Assembly (NCBI GenBank): GCA_037951165.1
Contig: JBBDHG010000187.1
Coordinates: 4,178,501-4,242,500, forward strand
DNA from: Lophius americanus
Lineage: Eukaryota; Chordata; Actinopteri; Lophiiformes; Lophiidae
Length of the DNA: 64,000 nt
Direction: 5' to 3'
The notes under the pieces were generated by a model. That model was not told the origin of the DNA, did no database searches, and saw only the letters and a list, made by a program, of their open reading frames with translations. Shown piece after piece: positions 34,451 to 46,801 of this stretch. The position numbers and the translations under genes are program-made. The number at the start of each line of letters is the position of its first letter. Position 1 is the first letter of the stretch.

Positions 34451-36005
34451 AGAATATGAAAAGTAAAAATAATAGATTTTATATCTCCACATTTTGAGCA
34501 ATACGTGTTATAAAACAAAGGAATTACATGAGTGATCACATTTAAAAGATGTATAATGTCACATAGACAAAGCTACACGTTTATTTGGACATTGGTCACG
34601 ACCCGTTAGGCGTGTACGGGATTTTGAACTTCGTGAAACCATAATGCAAGAATGACCTTGCCAGCTTCCACTCTCTAGGGAGGGTTTGAAAGGAGAACGC
34701 AAAGTTCTTTTGGGCAAATGGCAGCCTATCCTAATGTTCTGTTTGGGTTCAAAGAGACCAAAACCGATCATTAGCGTTTGATGGTTCATGACTTTAATGT
34801 GAATTCCTCATAATGATGATTTTAAATTAAAGAAACGTCCAGAGGTTGGCTGCAGCAGTAGACACGATCCCTCCCTTCGAGGTCTGAGAGAGGAGCAGCT
34901 GTAACAGATAATTTAATACAAAACATGTCCATATGCTTTATATCTGTAATTGGGGGGAGAATGTTTTCCTAGATTACTTCAGAATTTCTATTTTTTTCCA
35001 ATCAGGTTATTGTGATCATTTGTCCAGATACTTTTGGCTAAATATGGCATCTTTAGACTTTCACCCTCTTCCTGTCATTCCCACCAACTGTTTTCCTCAC
35101 TTTGTTCCAGACCCTTGGTTCACACTATCCATGAAGTGTGCTTCAGCTGAGGTCACTCTGGATGTATTTCTGGACCGGCGGTGCTCTGGCAGTGAGCAGA
35201 GCGCTCCTTCAGACATTACATCACATACAAAAACACACTTTTACACAAACAAACTTACAAATGGACACACGCACATGTGTGGATGCACAAGCACACTGGA
35301 AAAACTTCAAACCAAGCGATGTGAGTTTTATTTAAGGCCGAGCCAACTCCTCGTCTTTGGATGTATTCAAGCAAGTAATCACTATGGTAAGTAATGTTAG
35401 GGAGCAAGCCCCTTTCCAGAATCTGACGTATGATAATTTTACCACCTCTTCAAATATTTGTAATGACAAGAACATCAAACGCTTCCAAAAGCTGAAAGAA
35501 AACTATGCAATATTCAGAGTAAAACTGACTCCAAGCCATGCTTAATCTTTTCCTGAACTCCCCCAGCTTCACTGAGCGGCTTTGGCTGTTCATAGGGGTG
35601 CACCACCAGGTGAGGCAAATTGGTTGAATATTTGGAATTTCCCAAAATTTGCAATGTTGCACCCCAAACAGTGACTCGCATGGGCACAATTTGCAATAAT
35701 GATTATTAACCTTTCAGAAGTACTTCACAAGGCAATGCCAACGTCACAGAAAACCATGAAGAATGGCTCCTTTTAGCTACTGTATGAAACCTTCATATCA
35801 TTCATTTGGATATCTCTTTGAATATTCTTTGGGGTCATGCTGGCAGGAACCCCGACTCCAAAAAAGAGAAAGTAGAAAGACAAGGCAGAAGCGGGCTTGT
35901 GGATACAATATGTCATTGGGTATAAAGTCCATCCCTCTGTCTATTTATCCACTCATATATCATCCATCCCTCATCTGTCGACAGCAAAATCAGGCTATGT
36001 AGGGT
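34451..36005. other. Unique non-coding DNA, nothing recognised
   Basis: The 153-codon plus frame (34933-35394) has no recognisable domain and is interrupted by no plausible exon signals; treated as chance. Confidence 0.4.
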
Positions 36006-36480
36006 TTATAAGACATCCCCTCCCCCAGCAGCATTTTCCAGCTCGTCCTGAGGCGTACACAAGTCCTAAAAATTATGTAATCCCTTCACTGAGTTCTGGA
36101 TCTAGTAGGGGTGTCCTGATATACGCCCGTAGGAGGACACCCTAGAGATGTCCTAACCAGAAAACCTTTCGACACAAAGACGCAGAAGCTCCATTCGTAA
36201 CTCCCTCCAGATGTCTGATTTCCTCACCCCATGTCCAACTCTGGGCCAAGTCGTTCACTGGAAGCTCATTTCAGCTGCTTGTATTCACAACAAAAATGTT
36301 TCAGTAACGATGACCCGGAGCTCACGGCCACAAATGTTCTGACAGAAAGCCCACTCAAACCAAAACACCGTTCCATCTCATGACCAATTTTTCACTTGCG
36401 ATGAAGGCCCCAAGATATTCCATTGTTTGAAGCAGAAGCTCATATCTCCCAGGATTTATGGATGAATTGGTCTCAGGGGA
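36006..36480 (-). mobile_element. Rex3-type LINE 3' fragment, highly decayed
   Basis: Same strand sense as the 23.2 kb copy and shows the same block order: 'ccagctcgtcctgaggcgt', 'agatgtcctaaccagaaaacctttcgac', 'cagaagctccattcgtaactccctccagatgtctg', 'aagctcatttcagctgcttgtattc', 'ggagctcacggccacaa' and 'ccgttccatctcatg'. Divergence is greater than in the 23 kb copy, suggesting an older insertion. Confidence 0.65.
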
Positions 36481-38140
36481 GTGGCCAAAGAGAGATTCAA
36501 ACACTTAAATGAATCACGGGCCTGGATCAAGATCCAGGAGGGTAGTTCCTTACTGGGCGTGTGGTGGCCAGGCCTTTGACCAGCGTGGTCCAGTCCAGGG
36601 ATTACAGGGTAGTCAACCCTCTGGAGTCTGAGGTCACACCGGCATGAACCCTAACCCTAAACCTTTATTTTCAACGTTGAATAAAGTTTAACATGTCAAT
36701 GTTTGGTTTCTGTTATTTCAGCACCTCAGTGACCTGAAAAAGATGTTGCTTAATCTTCTTAATTTTCCTTAACACTATAGTTGACCAAAGCTTCAAGAAA
36801 TACCGCCTACAAAATGAAAATATCGAGTAATAACCCAATCATACCTGTGATCACACAGATTGCGCTGAAGAGTGAAGCCCAATGAAGCAACCCTCTCGAC
36901 AGGTTGCATTTGTTCATCCGGTACCACAAAGCTAAGGATCAACTTTTTTCCTGCAGCTCTTTCTCACAGAGTGGAACTGAAGAGGTGAAGCTGGCAATGA
37001 CCTTCAAGTCAAGCCTTCCAACTCACACTGAAACCATAATGAGGCTTTTCCTTCCAGAGGCTTCTTTGCAGCGACTCCCCAAACGACCGCAGGAAATGGA
37101 ATTTTCTGTAAGGATCAAAACAAGTCTAGAGTTGTAAATGGTTTGAGTTTCCGAAAAAGACAATGTGCCAGATTCCAGTGCCTTGAGGGACAGGCGCATA
37201 TCACAATGAATCCTCTGTTTGGCTAAAACGTGTGCAAAGGCATATACCCACTTGTTCACGCACATATATGTCTTTACAAATCCTCACAGATTCCCCACAC
37301 GGCCACACACAACACACACTGTTTACTAAATGTGAGAGATCCTGGGAAACGGTAGAGTTATTCCAGTGGTTTTCAAGTGGAATCTTTTCATACCTGTGTG
37401 TCAGAGCTTAGTGTGGTGCATGCCTCTGCATATCCTTCCCTCCTGGTTTGAAAGTGTTTGTCTGAGGCAGTCCACTCAGCCTAAAGGCAGTCTTACATTC
37501 AACAGCACTTGACTTTTGTTTGGGGCAAAGTTCAGGAGGGAGAAAACCGGTTTGTGTGTGGGTCTGTGGGTGTGTGGGGTCAGGCAGCCCATTAGCAAGT
37601 CATCCCTGATCTAATTGCCTCCTTCCAGCACCCAGTTTGACAGCTCTGTAATCTACAGTTCCTCACAGCACCCACCACAGTAGGTCTGTTTGTATATGAG
37701 TGTGGATGAGTGTGTTGTCATGTGTGTGCGTATGGGTCTTGATTGACTTGGCAAGTTGCAGATTAACCACCACCACCTTCCGCTGAAACAAACCCAAAGG
37801 GTTCTCTCTAATCATAAATGAATCTTTCTGAAGACGCTGAGCACTCAAAAGCACTTTTTAAAGGAGTGTTACGCTATGGATCGATGAGTTGTGACAACCG
37901 TAGGATTCTGAAATATTCAAATTTTTCACTGGCACTGCACAACATGTGAGTAAATATATAAAACATGATCCTCTTCAGCAGCTGAATGTAAAATACAGCA
38001 CTCTAAAGAACGCAATCTGTTGAGACAGAGATCGTGCATTAGCGCTGAAATGAAGACCCTTCTCTATCCAGCCTTTGCTTATTTAAACGGAACAAACCAA
38101 CAGAGGCATTATGTCGCTGCAGCGTGTGAAGTTATATTTT
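36481..38140. other. Unique non-coding DNA; short telomere-like motif
   Basis: CCCTAACCCTAAACC at about 36649-36663 is only two to three degenerate telomere-type units. A possible hAT-like terminus, CAGTGGTTTTCAA, lies at about 37364. No gene is supported. Confidence 0.4.
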
Positions 38141-38370
38141 ACATTTTTAGGTTCCAAAGGCCAAAGAGGCTTGATATACAACCCAGCGGTGTCGGCATCT
38201 TGTGTGAGGATAGACTGCTGCTTAAACAAAATAACATCATTTACCTTCACCGTCATATCATCTCATGGCGGTGGTCTCATCCTCTGCTTGAAGGGGAAGG
38301 AGCTCCAGGAGACTGTAGTCACTCCCAAATTTAAAGATATTTCCAAATTTAAAGATATTTTCAGTTGATT
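38141..38370. repeat. Possible low-copy repeat with an 18-bp direct duplication
   Basis: The unit CCAAATTTAAAGATATTT occurs twice back to back, perfectly (38325-38342 and 38343-38360). The preceding 'gcggtggtctcatcctctgcttgaagggg ... ctcccaaattt' resembles 'gcggttgatcttattctctgtttgaaggg ... ctcccaaatta' at 47.97-48.03 kb, so both may belong to a third dispersed family. Confidence 0.35.
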
Positions 38371-38667
38371 TCTTCAACTTTGAGGTACCGTTTAACTGCT
38401 ACACTGTAAAGAATAAATGGGTAGGATGGCTTAGAATTTCAAGGCAACTTACTGAACTAGAGTTTTGAGGCCAACTCAAACCCCAACATTTTGCAGAAAC
38501 TTACGTACCAACGGTACGGCTCACTCGTTATGTTTCATTAAGATAGTTTATCTTTCATATTTGAACATCTGAAAATGTGAGTTGATGTTTTAATTCCAAA
38601 CAGGAAAAGTCACGTGAAAGTGCTTGGCCTGAATTCAACAATGGTCGAGTGAGATTAAATCAGAGGA

Positions 38668-38850
38668 GACGTGAAGAAAAGATGAATGATTTATTACAAC
38701 AGATGATGTGTGACTATCAGTCCATTAGAAAGTCTTGGTGCTCAGACTCTTCGGGGGGATTGAGATCAAAGGCTCTCTGCCCTGGAATGGAATGGAATAT
38801 CCCACCTCTGGAGTGTGGACACTGGTGGTGGTGGCTGATGACGGTAGTCT
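38668..38850 (+). repeat. Dispersed repeat family A, copy 4 (5' part)
   Basis: 'gaagaaaagatgaatgatttattacaac', 'gatgatgtgtgac', 'attagaaagtctt', 'ctcagactcttc', 'gagatcaaaggctctctgcc', 'gagtgtggacactggtggtggtggctgatg' then similarity stops. This is the left third of the element; the rest is absent. Confidence 0.65.
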
Positions 38851-39655
38851 ACTAACCGTTCTTTAAATGTTGTTTGTTGCACCCCTGTTCAGACCTACTG
38901 CCTCACCGGCTTCTTCATCTACAGAGGTTTATCCCGTTGACTAAACTACGCTGCTGCCTCCAAAGCAGAACAACAACAACTCCATTACAGTTTTGTAATA
39001 TTTGTACGGAACAGCGAGACACAGTGAATTCCTTCCATTGAACCGACTGTGTACATTACTGTTGTTTACAAAGATAAGCCCAATAAAGTGACACCCATCA
39101 ACTTGGTGGTCCTCCCCTTCATTTTTCATAGCCAGCGACAAAAAATAAATTGACACTTATCGTTCACACAATTCAAACATTACAGTCAGAGGCTGTGGGA
39201 AAAAAGGCAGAAAGTTCTTTTAAAGAGAATGCTTTCATCTCTCCCACAGGCAGGCTGAGAGGCGTCTTATCTCTGAGGCTTGGCCCGGCTATCTAGAGTA
39301 AACCACAGTGTCTGCATAAAGAGCTAAAATTGATGGTGCAGTCCATTTTCTCCCTGTTAAACATTAGTCCCAGAAATCCCCCCTGGCTTTATGAGTGTGG
39401 GGGGTAGCGGGAGGAGGAGGTGGGTGCTTACAGCCATCAGGAGATTTCCAAGAAGACAACCTGTTCAAGGAAAAATAAACATTCCAGCGGATTTTCATTT
39501 TTAGGAATGCACATACATCTCATGAGTTGGTCACATGACTGCATTTAGTAATCCTGAAAGCAAACTGCCCAAGCCGAAAGACAAGAAAGACAATGGACAA
39601 ATGGATGGACAGGCTGTCAGACGTGAGGCAGCAACCAACCTACTCTCTGTCTCTT
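38851..39655. other. Unique non-coding DNA, nothing recognised
   Basis: Short frame 38941-39156 (minus) without a domain. Confidence 0.45.
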
Positions 39656-39672
39656 ACATACACACACACACA

Positions 39673-39713
<41 letters not shown>

Positions 39714-39935
39714 CATCAGGAAGACAGCACAACTTTGGCTCCGACAAACACGCTGGAAAACATTTCAACCAGTGCAAGATTTCCTCTTTTGAACTCAACA
39801 AGTATACGCACACACACACACACACATACACACAAACACACGCACACGCCCACACACGCGTAACAGCAAGCCTGAACTCCTCAACTCTCCAACAGACACA
39901 CACACACACACACACAAAGATATGAACACACACAC
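39656..39935. repeat. Cluster of (CA)n microsatellites
   Basis: CA arrays at 39656-39709, about 39806-39856 and 39894-39936, separated by unique sequence. Cys-Val and His-Thr frames over this stretch are array translations. Confidence 0.95.
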
Positions 39936-40297
39936 ACCCTGCCTCACACACACTCTACTGAAACATAATCAGCGACAGATTGCCAAACCAAACAATTTGT
40001 ATCTTCTTGATTGTGCACAAACTCAAGCTGAACATGAGACGTAAGCAGCAGAAATCTGACACAGCGCAGTTTATGAGAGCCTACAGGTTCAACCAGCCCA
40101 TTTTCCCAGGACTCTCTCAAAACATTGTTTTCCACTCTTGACAGTTAGTTCTGTGTGTGTGAGACAAACCGCCTGTTTCTGTTAGAGATTGCAGCTCGCC
40201 CAGTCTGTTTTATTTTGGCCATATCCTAGCAACAGAGCTGTTTCTGCTTACTTCTCTCTCCACCCTCTGGCCTAAAATGCTCCAAGCTGCTCTTCCA
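39936..40297. other. Unique non-coding DNA
   Basis: Nothing recognised on either strand. Confidence 0.45.
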
Positions 40298-40360
40298 CGT
40301 GTGTTTGTGTGTGTGTGAGTGTGTGTGTGTGTGTGTGTGTGAGTGTGTGTGTTTGTGTGT
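40298..40360. repeat. (GT)n microsatellite
   Basis: GT array with T and A interruptions. Confidence 0.95.
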
Positions 40361-41177
40361 CACACATCTGCTTTACATTGTAGAGGATCTCTTAGCCCCT
40401 GATTTTGTTACAGAAAGCCAGCGAGACGTGGGGGGGTGGGGGAGAGGGGGCTGTGATGGAGGTGGTGGCGTGGATGAAGATGGAGAAAAGAGGGAAAAAA
40501 TAAGAATAATTGCAATGACAGCGCTACAATAAAGTCGGCACACGTCTGAGACATATGTAGAAAGAATGTTCCTGCTTTACAAGAGGAGAGAGAGGCTGAA
40601 GGGAGAGGTTTTACTGTTGTGAGGCTATAAAATCTTTCCAGTGCTTAATATGTGCAGGCGAAGTTCCTTGTTTTGCCTCCTGCGGGGTTGGGTGAGCGCT
40701 CGGGCGGGGCCGGCTCGCACTGTTCTGCTAGGCTGGACCACGATTGGTATGCTAGGTGAGGCTGAGAGAGGACAGGCAGGGCTTGGCTGGGATGGAGATG
40801 TGTTGTTGCTGCCAGAAGAGAGAACATCAGAGAAGGAGAGTTCTGACTGGAGGAGAGGGGTCACTGGGTTTGTTTGGCTGCCGCGTCTGCACAACTCCTG
40901 CACCTTTTAATGCTCCTCTCCCCTTGGCCTACCCTCTCTTTCTTCACCACTCCTTCCCCTCTATATCATCCCTTTCCTACGGGCATTTCCTCATCTTGAT
41001 ATCCCTCTCACGCCCATGCCAGCTAATTATGGACCTTGACTTTGCCATTATTTATCGCATGCAGCAGAGGTTGAGAAGTGGGGACGAGGTGAGAGAAGGA
41101 ACAAGCTTACATGAGAAATGGCAGCACTCAGTTCCTCATTGCAGTGAAACATTTTGCAGGGCTGTGCACGGATGTGT
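40361..41177. other. Unique non-coding DNA
   Basis: GC-richer around 40,665-40,740. The frames at 40625-40910 (both strands) and 40756-41199 have no recognised domain. Confidence 0.4.
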
Positions 41178-41244
41178 AAGGGTGTGTGTGTGCGTGTGAG
41201 TGCGTGCAAGTGTGTGTGCGTGAGAGAGAGAGAGAGAGAGAGAG
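41178..41244. repeat. (TG)n then (GA)n microsatellite
   Basis: Imperfect TG from 41178 to 41222, then (GA)n from about 41222 to 41244. Confidence 0.9.
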
Positions 41245-41806
41245 GGCAGTGAGTCAGTTTGGCATGAACCCAGAATATCAACTATAGGCTGCTTGAACTT
41301 TTGGGAGCTGAGGCACTGCCAAGAGATCATCGTGTGCTCGTAAAAAATATTTTACAACAGCTGTGGTGTGTGCTTGCATGTGTGCAAATAGGCCTTGCAT
41401 GCGTATGTATGTGTCTGTGTTTCAGCTAAACTGTGTTGGAAACGGTGTCTACTTGAGAGTCTTTTCAATCAAACTAAAGTGGAGAAGGGAGCGCCAAGAG
41501 AGCACTTTAGCCTTCAGATGAAGAGTGATGAGAACAGACCCATAATTACTCGCCAATCCTCTCAGTCCACAACCTTCACCCAAAAACAAGGAGTGTGTGT
41601 TTTCCTGTGTGTTCCTTCATTCACCTTTCTACCATGCTCTCAAGTCACGTCTATAAGAACCTTCATTCGGGCTCTGCAAATGTCCCGTGCCATCCATGAG
41701 CCGCCGCCGCCTCCATGTATACATTCACACACACTAACCACAACTCTGAGTAGTTTCAGACTTTATCATCATAATCCATCTATTCAGTGCTTGCAGTAAG
41801 ACATGT

Positions 41807-42085
41807 ACACCGATCAGCCATAACATTAAATCCATCTGCTTAATATTGTGTATGTCCCCGCCCTCTGCTGCCAAAACAGCTGTCCAAAGCACCGTGCGTT
41901 CTGTTCTACCAGAACAAGGCCATGTCTGCCGCAGAAGCTCCTCCGTGGGAATCGGAGAGCCTTCTCTTCCCATGTGCAGCAATTTTTCCTGCTTCTAACA
42001 CTTTCAACTTTGAGGACAAAATGTTCACTTGCTGCCTAAGATCCTATCTACTGCTTCTTTGTACCATTTGTACAGTGTGATATTG
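41807..42085 (-). mobile_element. Tc1-like element, internally deleted (MITE-like)
   Basis: The left end 'tacaccgatcagccataacattaa' and sub-terminal 'taatattgtgtatgtcccc ... ctgctgccaaaacagc' are one side of the family. The right part 'cccatgtgcagcaatttttcctgcttctaaca', 'actttgaggacaaaatgttcacttgctgcctaa' is the region around the transposase start on the other side. Roughly 1 kb of the middle, including the catalytic domain, is absent, so this is a non-autonomous deletion derivative. The 7.0 kb copy supplies the same right-hand block. Family identity is from recall of the consensus. Confidence 0.65.
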
Positions 42086-42300
42086 TGACGGGTGGGAGTG
42101 TCATGTGTGGGCTCTATCACACAGAATAGATAGTAAAGGGCCACATTTTATAGAAATCTATCAAAGGTTCGGCAGAAACACTATCCCCTTGTACACTCGG
42201 GCCACACTTCCAACTTGCCTCTTTTTACTCTCCTTTGCCACATCTCTGGTTTTTTAGCCATGCTAGCTTCACAGATCCGTCGACTGCTTTTCATTCTCAT

Positions 42301-42830
42301 CAGTGTCATGGTTCTGTTGATCCGTTTTATTCTAGAGTTAGATTATTTTTCGTTTAAGGGTGTGTTTCCTGTTTTAATTTGATGGTTTGTTTGACTCTTC
42401 GTCCCGTTTCCTTCTCTTCTGTCTCTGTGAATATGTGTGTCTGTGAATCCTGTTTCCCAGTGAGTCCTCCCCTACTGTTGAATGTTGTCACCTGTGCCCA
42501 GCCCTCACCTGTTGCCCATTTGTCACGTTATTATTGTGTATATAAGTCCGTGTTCTGCTCTCCCTCTTTGTCGGATCGTCTGCGTCACTTGCCTCATGCT
42601 TAGCTTCCCTTTAAAACCCTCTCTGACTCCATCCTGCTTTGTGCTCCCAGTATCCAGTCTTTTAAGTTTTCGCTTTTCTCATGGATTATTTGTACTTTGA
42701 ATTAGCTGATAATTATTTGCTACTTTTTAATTTGCATCATAATTTTAAACTATGTCATTTTGACCTGTTCTTGTGTTTCTGGATTAATATTGTTTCCTGC
42801 TTCTGATTTAAATAAAGTTTACCTTTTGTA
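42301..42830 (+). mobile_element. Possible solo LTR or LTR-like element
   Basis: A T/C-rich stretch with a TATA-like GTATATAAG (42538-42546) and a polyadenylation signal AATAAA (42811-42816) about 270 bp downstream. That is the layout of a U3-R-U5 segment. The style ('cacctgttgcccatttgtcacg ... tatataagtcc') resembles fish LTR sequences. TG/CA ends, target duplication and primer-binding site were not identified. Confidence 0.3.
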
Positions 42831-44140
42831 GATTTGAGATTTTTTTTTATTAAACTTTATTTTAGTACGCTTATACTTTATGAGTATTTTCTGTATTTGG
42901 GTCTTTTGTATTTTTGAACTAAAATGTAGCAGATAATCAAATTCTGATTCCTGAATTTGGCTATTAGACTAATATTATTACTATATTCAAGAATCCATCA
43001 TAGATGTTCCAATTAGCAGATGCCAGGTAACGGAGGAGTTGTACGATGATGTCATCAGACCACTGTGAAATGTTGCAGGTTCGGGGGCTTCTAAAACTTA
43101 GACATTCTAAGTTTTAGTTTGAAAAATAATATGCTGTTAATGAAATGGATATTGATGCTCTAATATTGGAAAAAATATATTTGTCCCATATTGACTGTAA
43201 CTTATTCCAAAAAAAAGGAGGAGAGGTGGACAAGGACTGCTGACCTTCTATGACTCCCATGGATACACGCTATGTTTTCGATGTCTAAAACTTGTTATAT
43301 AATCACAGAACACATCCACTGATCGAGGTTATACTTGTGTATCTATCTATAAATTCTCCAACCAGACACTGCAAGGCTGGGTTACAAAGCCCCTGAAATA
43401 AGAGCACAAGGGTTGGTTTCTAGGCAGAACTGGGAGCCCCTCGCCGGCGGCGGACCAAACGATATTTGATGGTTGTCACATTATGTTGGACACAACATGA
43501 CAGACTCCAGAGTTTACTTTTATGCTGTCCAGTATATCCGACATTTTTCTTCAGTCCTGATCAGCACATGATGGGGAGACAAACCCACACATGCAGCCCA
43601 GCTGGAAAAGATACACTTCCTCCAGACACCACACGGTTTATTTCCACATTATACCACATTTGTTTTTCAGTTGTCCAACTGAATGAACTCAGCTGTATGA
43701 GGCATTCCATTCGCCCAAACACACAAGTACACTTTCCACAGGCTGGTGCATGAACCTTAGTGTGTAGCCCACCAACATAGCACTATCAACGTGGACCACT
43801 ATCGCTGCTGATCTTATATATATATATATATAAGGATATAAAAACATCAGCGTGTGGAAACTAGATCTGTAAATGGATCAGTGACAATGATCTGATATGC
43901 AAGGAGTAAATTACATCAAGGTTAAAAGTGATAACAATATTGGATAAGTTGTTCCCAAGGCTATCTAGCTGATGTGCTGGCCACAGCCGGCGGATCAAAA
44001 GCATTACTCTAGCGTCTGTCTGCATTCTCCAGCACATAAACCAAATGTCCAACTGTTACTGCTCGTCTGTTTAAAGTTATCTCCGATCCCATCTGAAGAT
44101 TGTTTAATATATTGTAACTAGCAATGTAGGTCTTATAAAT
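42831..44140. other. Unique AT-rich DNA; short (TA)n
   Basis: (TA)n at 43815-43833. No gene or recognised repeat. Confidence 0.45.
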
Positions 44141-44168
44141 GCACACACACACACACACACACACACAA
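44141..44168. repeat. (CA)n microsatellite
   Basis: About 14 CA units. Confidence 0.95.
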
Positions 44169-44572
44169 GGACTCACACAAACACATGGATCCCATTAGTT
44201 TCCAGGTGGAGTTTGTATTAAGAAGGTCTAGTTCAAGACAAAAATCTGGTCCTTGTCCCTTCTTGACCTTAACACACACACGCACACACATACGCACATG
44301 TGTGGACTAAAGGCCTATGGCCAGTAATATCAGAGACAGTTGGTGTTTTTTCAGCACTTAGTGGCACAGTATTCCCTTACCACAACAACATCCAATCACC
44401 TGCCAGCTCCTGACCTCTGACATCTACTACAGAGCCGGGGATAGAGGGGGATTGACTACATACCAGTGCAGGGTAGGGTGGTCCAAAAGCCACAGAGTTG
44501 AAAGGCTTTGGTTCCCCTCCAGGCAGGGAGACCTCAACAAAGCCTGTGACCTCACAGCAAACACAAATGATT

Positions 44573-44577
44573 AGAGA

Positions 44578-44614
<37 letters not shown>

Positions 44615-44620
44615 GGAGGG
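44573..44620. repeat. (GA)n microsatellite
   Basis: GA array with G and C interruptions, purine-only on the plus strand apart from one C. Confidence 0.95.
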
Positions 44621-46002
44621 AGGGCCAGGTCATCAACGTTTCGACATTAGGCGACTACATGGATAACTATCTTTTCATTACATGGAGCCAGAGCCAGATG
44701 AGCCTCCCTGAGGTATTTCCTCTCCCTTCACAGTCTCCTCATCTTGATCCACTCCTCGCTGTCCGATCTCACCTCTCCTCCTTCCCTGATACGAAACACC
44801 CCCCCAAGTCATCGACCCATCCACCTCCTCTCTCCTTTCATACTGCTGCTTCTTTCACTTTCGACACATTTAACTCCAATGAAAAAGAAAGTGCTGGGGT
44901 ATTTTAATAACCAGAAAGCTGGTTTATGCTGCTGGGTAGAAGGCTGAGATGGTTAAACCTATCAACGGCTTAGAAAATAGTGACCCAGCACGATGGGTTG
45001 GAGATGTGACCACAAAACCAGGCTCGTCATTCTTTTAAATTCCGTGGTGTTTATGTGGACGGCAACCTTAGCTGACCTTTATCCCTCCTACAGAAATGTT
45101 GAGACATTAGATCTGTAGCCCAGAAGATCGATGATATTCTTATATAAACATATACAGAAAATATTTTTTGCTGTTCAAGTGAGATAAAGCTGATGTTAGC
45201 TGACATCATGTATTATTAACCTTAGGTCACATAAGCTACTAAGGTTAAGCTAGCTAACATTAATATTCCGTTTGTGCAAACTATGCCGTCGAAGAGCTAG
45301 ATTGCTCGCCAGCTTTTCTGACATGGATGTTCATGAAATAGAATAATTAATTTAAGTCGTGGATATTATTATCTATAACAAACTTTGAGTTTGTTTTTAT
45401 TTTTTTAGTTGTTTAACCTCAACCAAAGCCATTTTAATCCAATTCTGGAAACGTTTTTGTTTTGTCGAAAATATAGCAAAACATGCTAACCAAAACAATC
45501 TGTGCCTGGACCGGTCCCTCTGAGAACTGTTATACGACTCAAACATGACTTGGAGTAAATAACATCTGAAAGCAATAATTGACATTTTGCCAAAGTCGGG
45601 AAAACAAAACCTCTACCAGACTGGGCTTAAGCTTGGAATTCACGCAAGAACATCAACGTTCTGAAATTCCCTGCTGACTCAGGCTGCTGTTTCACAATTT
45701 ATCTCCTTTTTTTCTCCATATCTGTCTATAAACCACTGCTCTTCCTGTCTTTTGTCGTCTTTAGATTGTTCTATTTATTTACAATGTACAAATTACAATT
45801 TGTAAATCTGGGACTTGTACCGTGAGCTATAGCAGAGAAGTGAGCCTTTATATTTCCCTACAGATATACTCAAGGGCAAAATGCACTCAGGGCGTGTGTT
45901 TTATATACGTGGTAGAGAAGCAGTTTGGTTGATTGGCATCTATATTCATTGGCCACTAACCTCATTTGATAATAGTGAGGTGATGATGGGAAATACGTAG
46001 AA
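44621..46002. other. Unique DNA with a nested inverted repeat
   Basis: TTAACCTTAG (45216-45225) and CTAAGGTTAA (45239-45248) are perfect 10-bp arms, nested inside TGTTAGCT (45194-45201) and AGCTAACA (45252-45259). No coding sequence is supported. Confidence 0.5.
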
Positions 46003-46030
46003 TGTGTGTGTGTGTGTGTGTGTGTGTGTG
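46003..46030. repeat. (GT)14 microsatellite
   Basis: Uninterrupted GT array. Confidence 0.95.
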
Positions 46031-46660
46031 ATGGGAATCAAGCTCTGAAGCCAGAAGGAAAATGATGATTGAATTTTGCACCATACCCATGACTCAGGGC
46101 TTTATGTGCGCCCTGCTCCTTCTCCGAACCACAAAGTGGAATGAGTGAGAGTTTCTCAGTGTAAGTGTGTGTGCGTTTTCTCTTTTTTGCTTTATAGCAT
46201 TCGGAATCCTTCTCCTCTCTGCTGGCACTGATTTTTCTAAATGCCTTCAGGCAAAACTCATGCCTATTTCCTGTCATAGTCAGGTAGATTTACAGTCCTT
46301 TCCACCATCATTGTAAATTCATATGGCAAAGTTACCACCTACTATTTCCATGACTCAGTAAAAAGATCTCAACCGGATGATATAAGCTGAATAAAGAAAA
46401 AGGAATAAAACTGTGGGCACAGAGTAACAGTTCCATTGTTTAGGAGTAATGAGTTGTTGTTATTGTAGTTCTATGTATGTCTAACTGCTGCTACTGTGTT
46501 GATCTGAATGGAATCTAGAAAATCTGTGTGGTAATACGGGAATTTACTGTGGTTGGAATCAAATGGGTGATGATGTGGAAAGACAGTATCCTACATCAAA
46601 TCTGATATGCCCCGCTGCTTGTGTCACACTCCTTATGGCTTTTTCCTCACCATGGCAGCA

Positions 46661-46801
46661 GACCAATAAGAGGCGTGATCAGTGTCATGGGACACATCTG
46701 GGCCCGGTGTGCCCAATGCATATAAACTAGAGAATCAAGTTCTGAGTTCTTCCCTCTCACTGCCTAGCCAAAACGACCAAAGCTCCTCCTTCGTCTTCAG
46801 G
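46661..46801 (+). promoter_or_regulatory. CCAAT/TATA promoter candidate with splice donor
   Basis: GACCAATAAG contains a CCAAT box at 46663-46667. A TATAAA box lies at 46721-46726, 53 bp downstream. Transcription would be expected to start near 46,750. A consensus-like donor CAG|GTAGTT lies at 46800/46801, which would end a non-coding first exon of about 50 nt. Each motif is common alone; the spacing is what makes the set notable. An LTR promoter is the main alternative. Confidence 0.25.

Noticed and set aside
34933..35394. 153-codon plus-strand frame
   Set aside because: No domain, no promoter or Kozak context, and an overlapping second frame of similar length; consistent with chance.
36645..36665. 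Telomere-like CCCTAACCCTAA
   Set aside because: Only two to three units; too short to be an interstitial telomere.
37364..37376. hAT terminus CAGTGGTTTTCAA
   Set aside because: A single 13-bp match with no body or opposite end.
40756..41199. 147-codon plus-strand frame
   Set aside because: No recognisable domain and it ends in a TG microsatellite.
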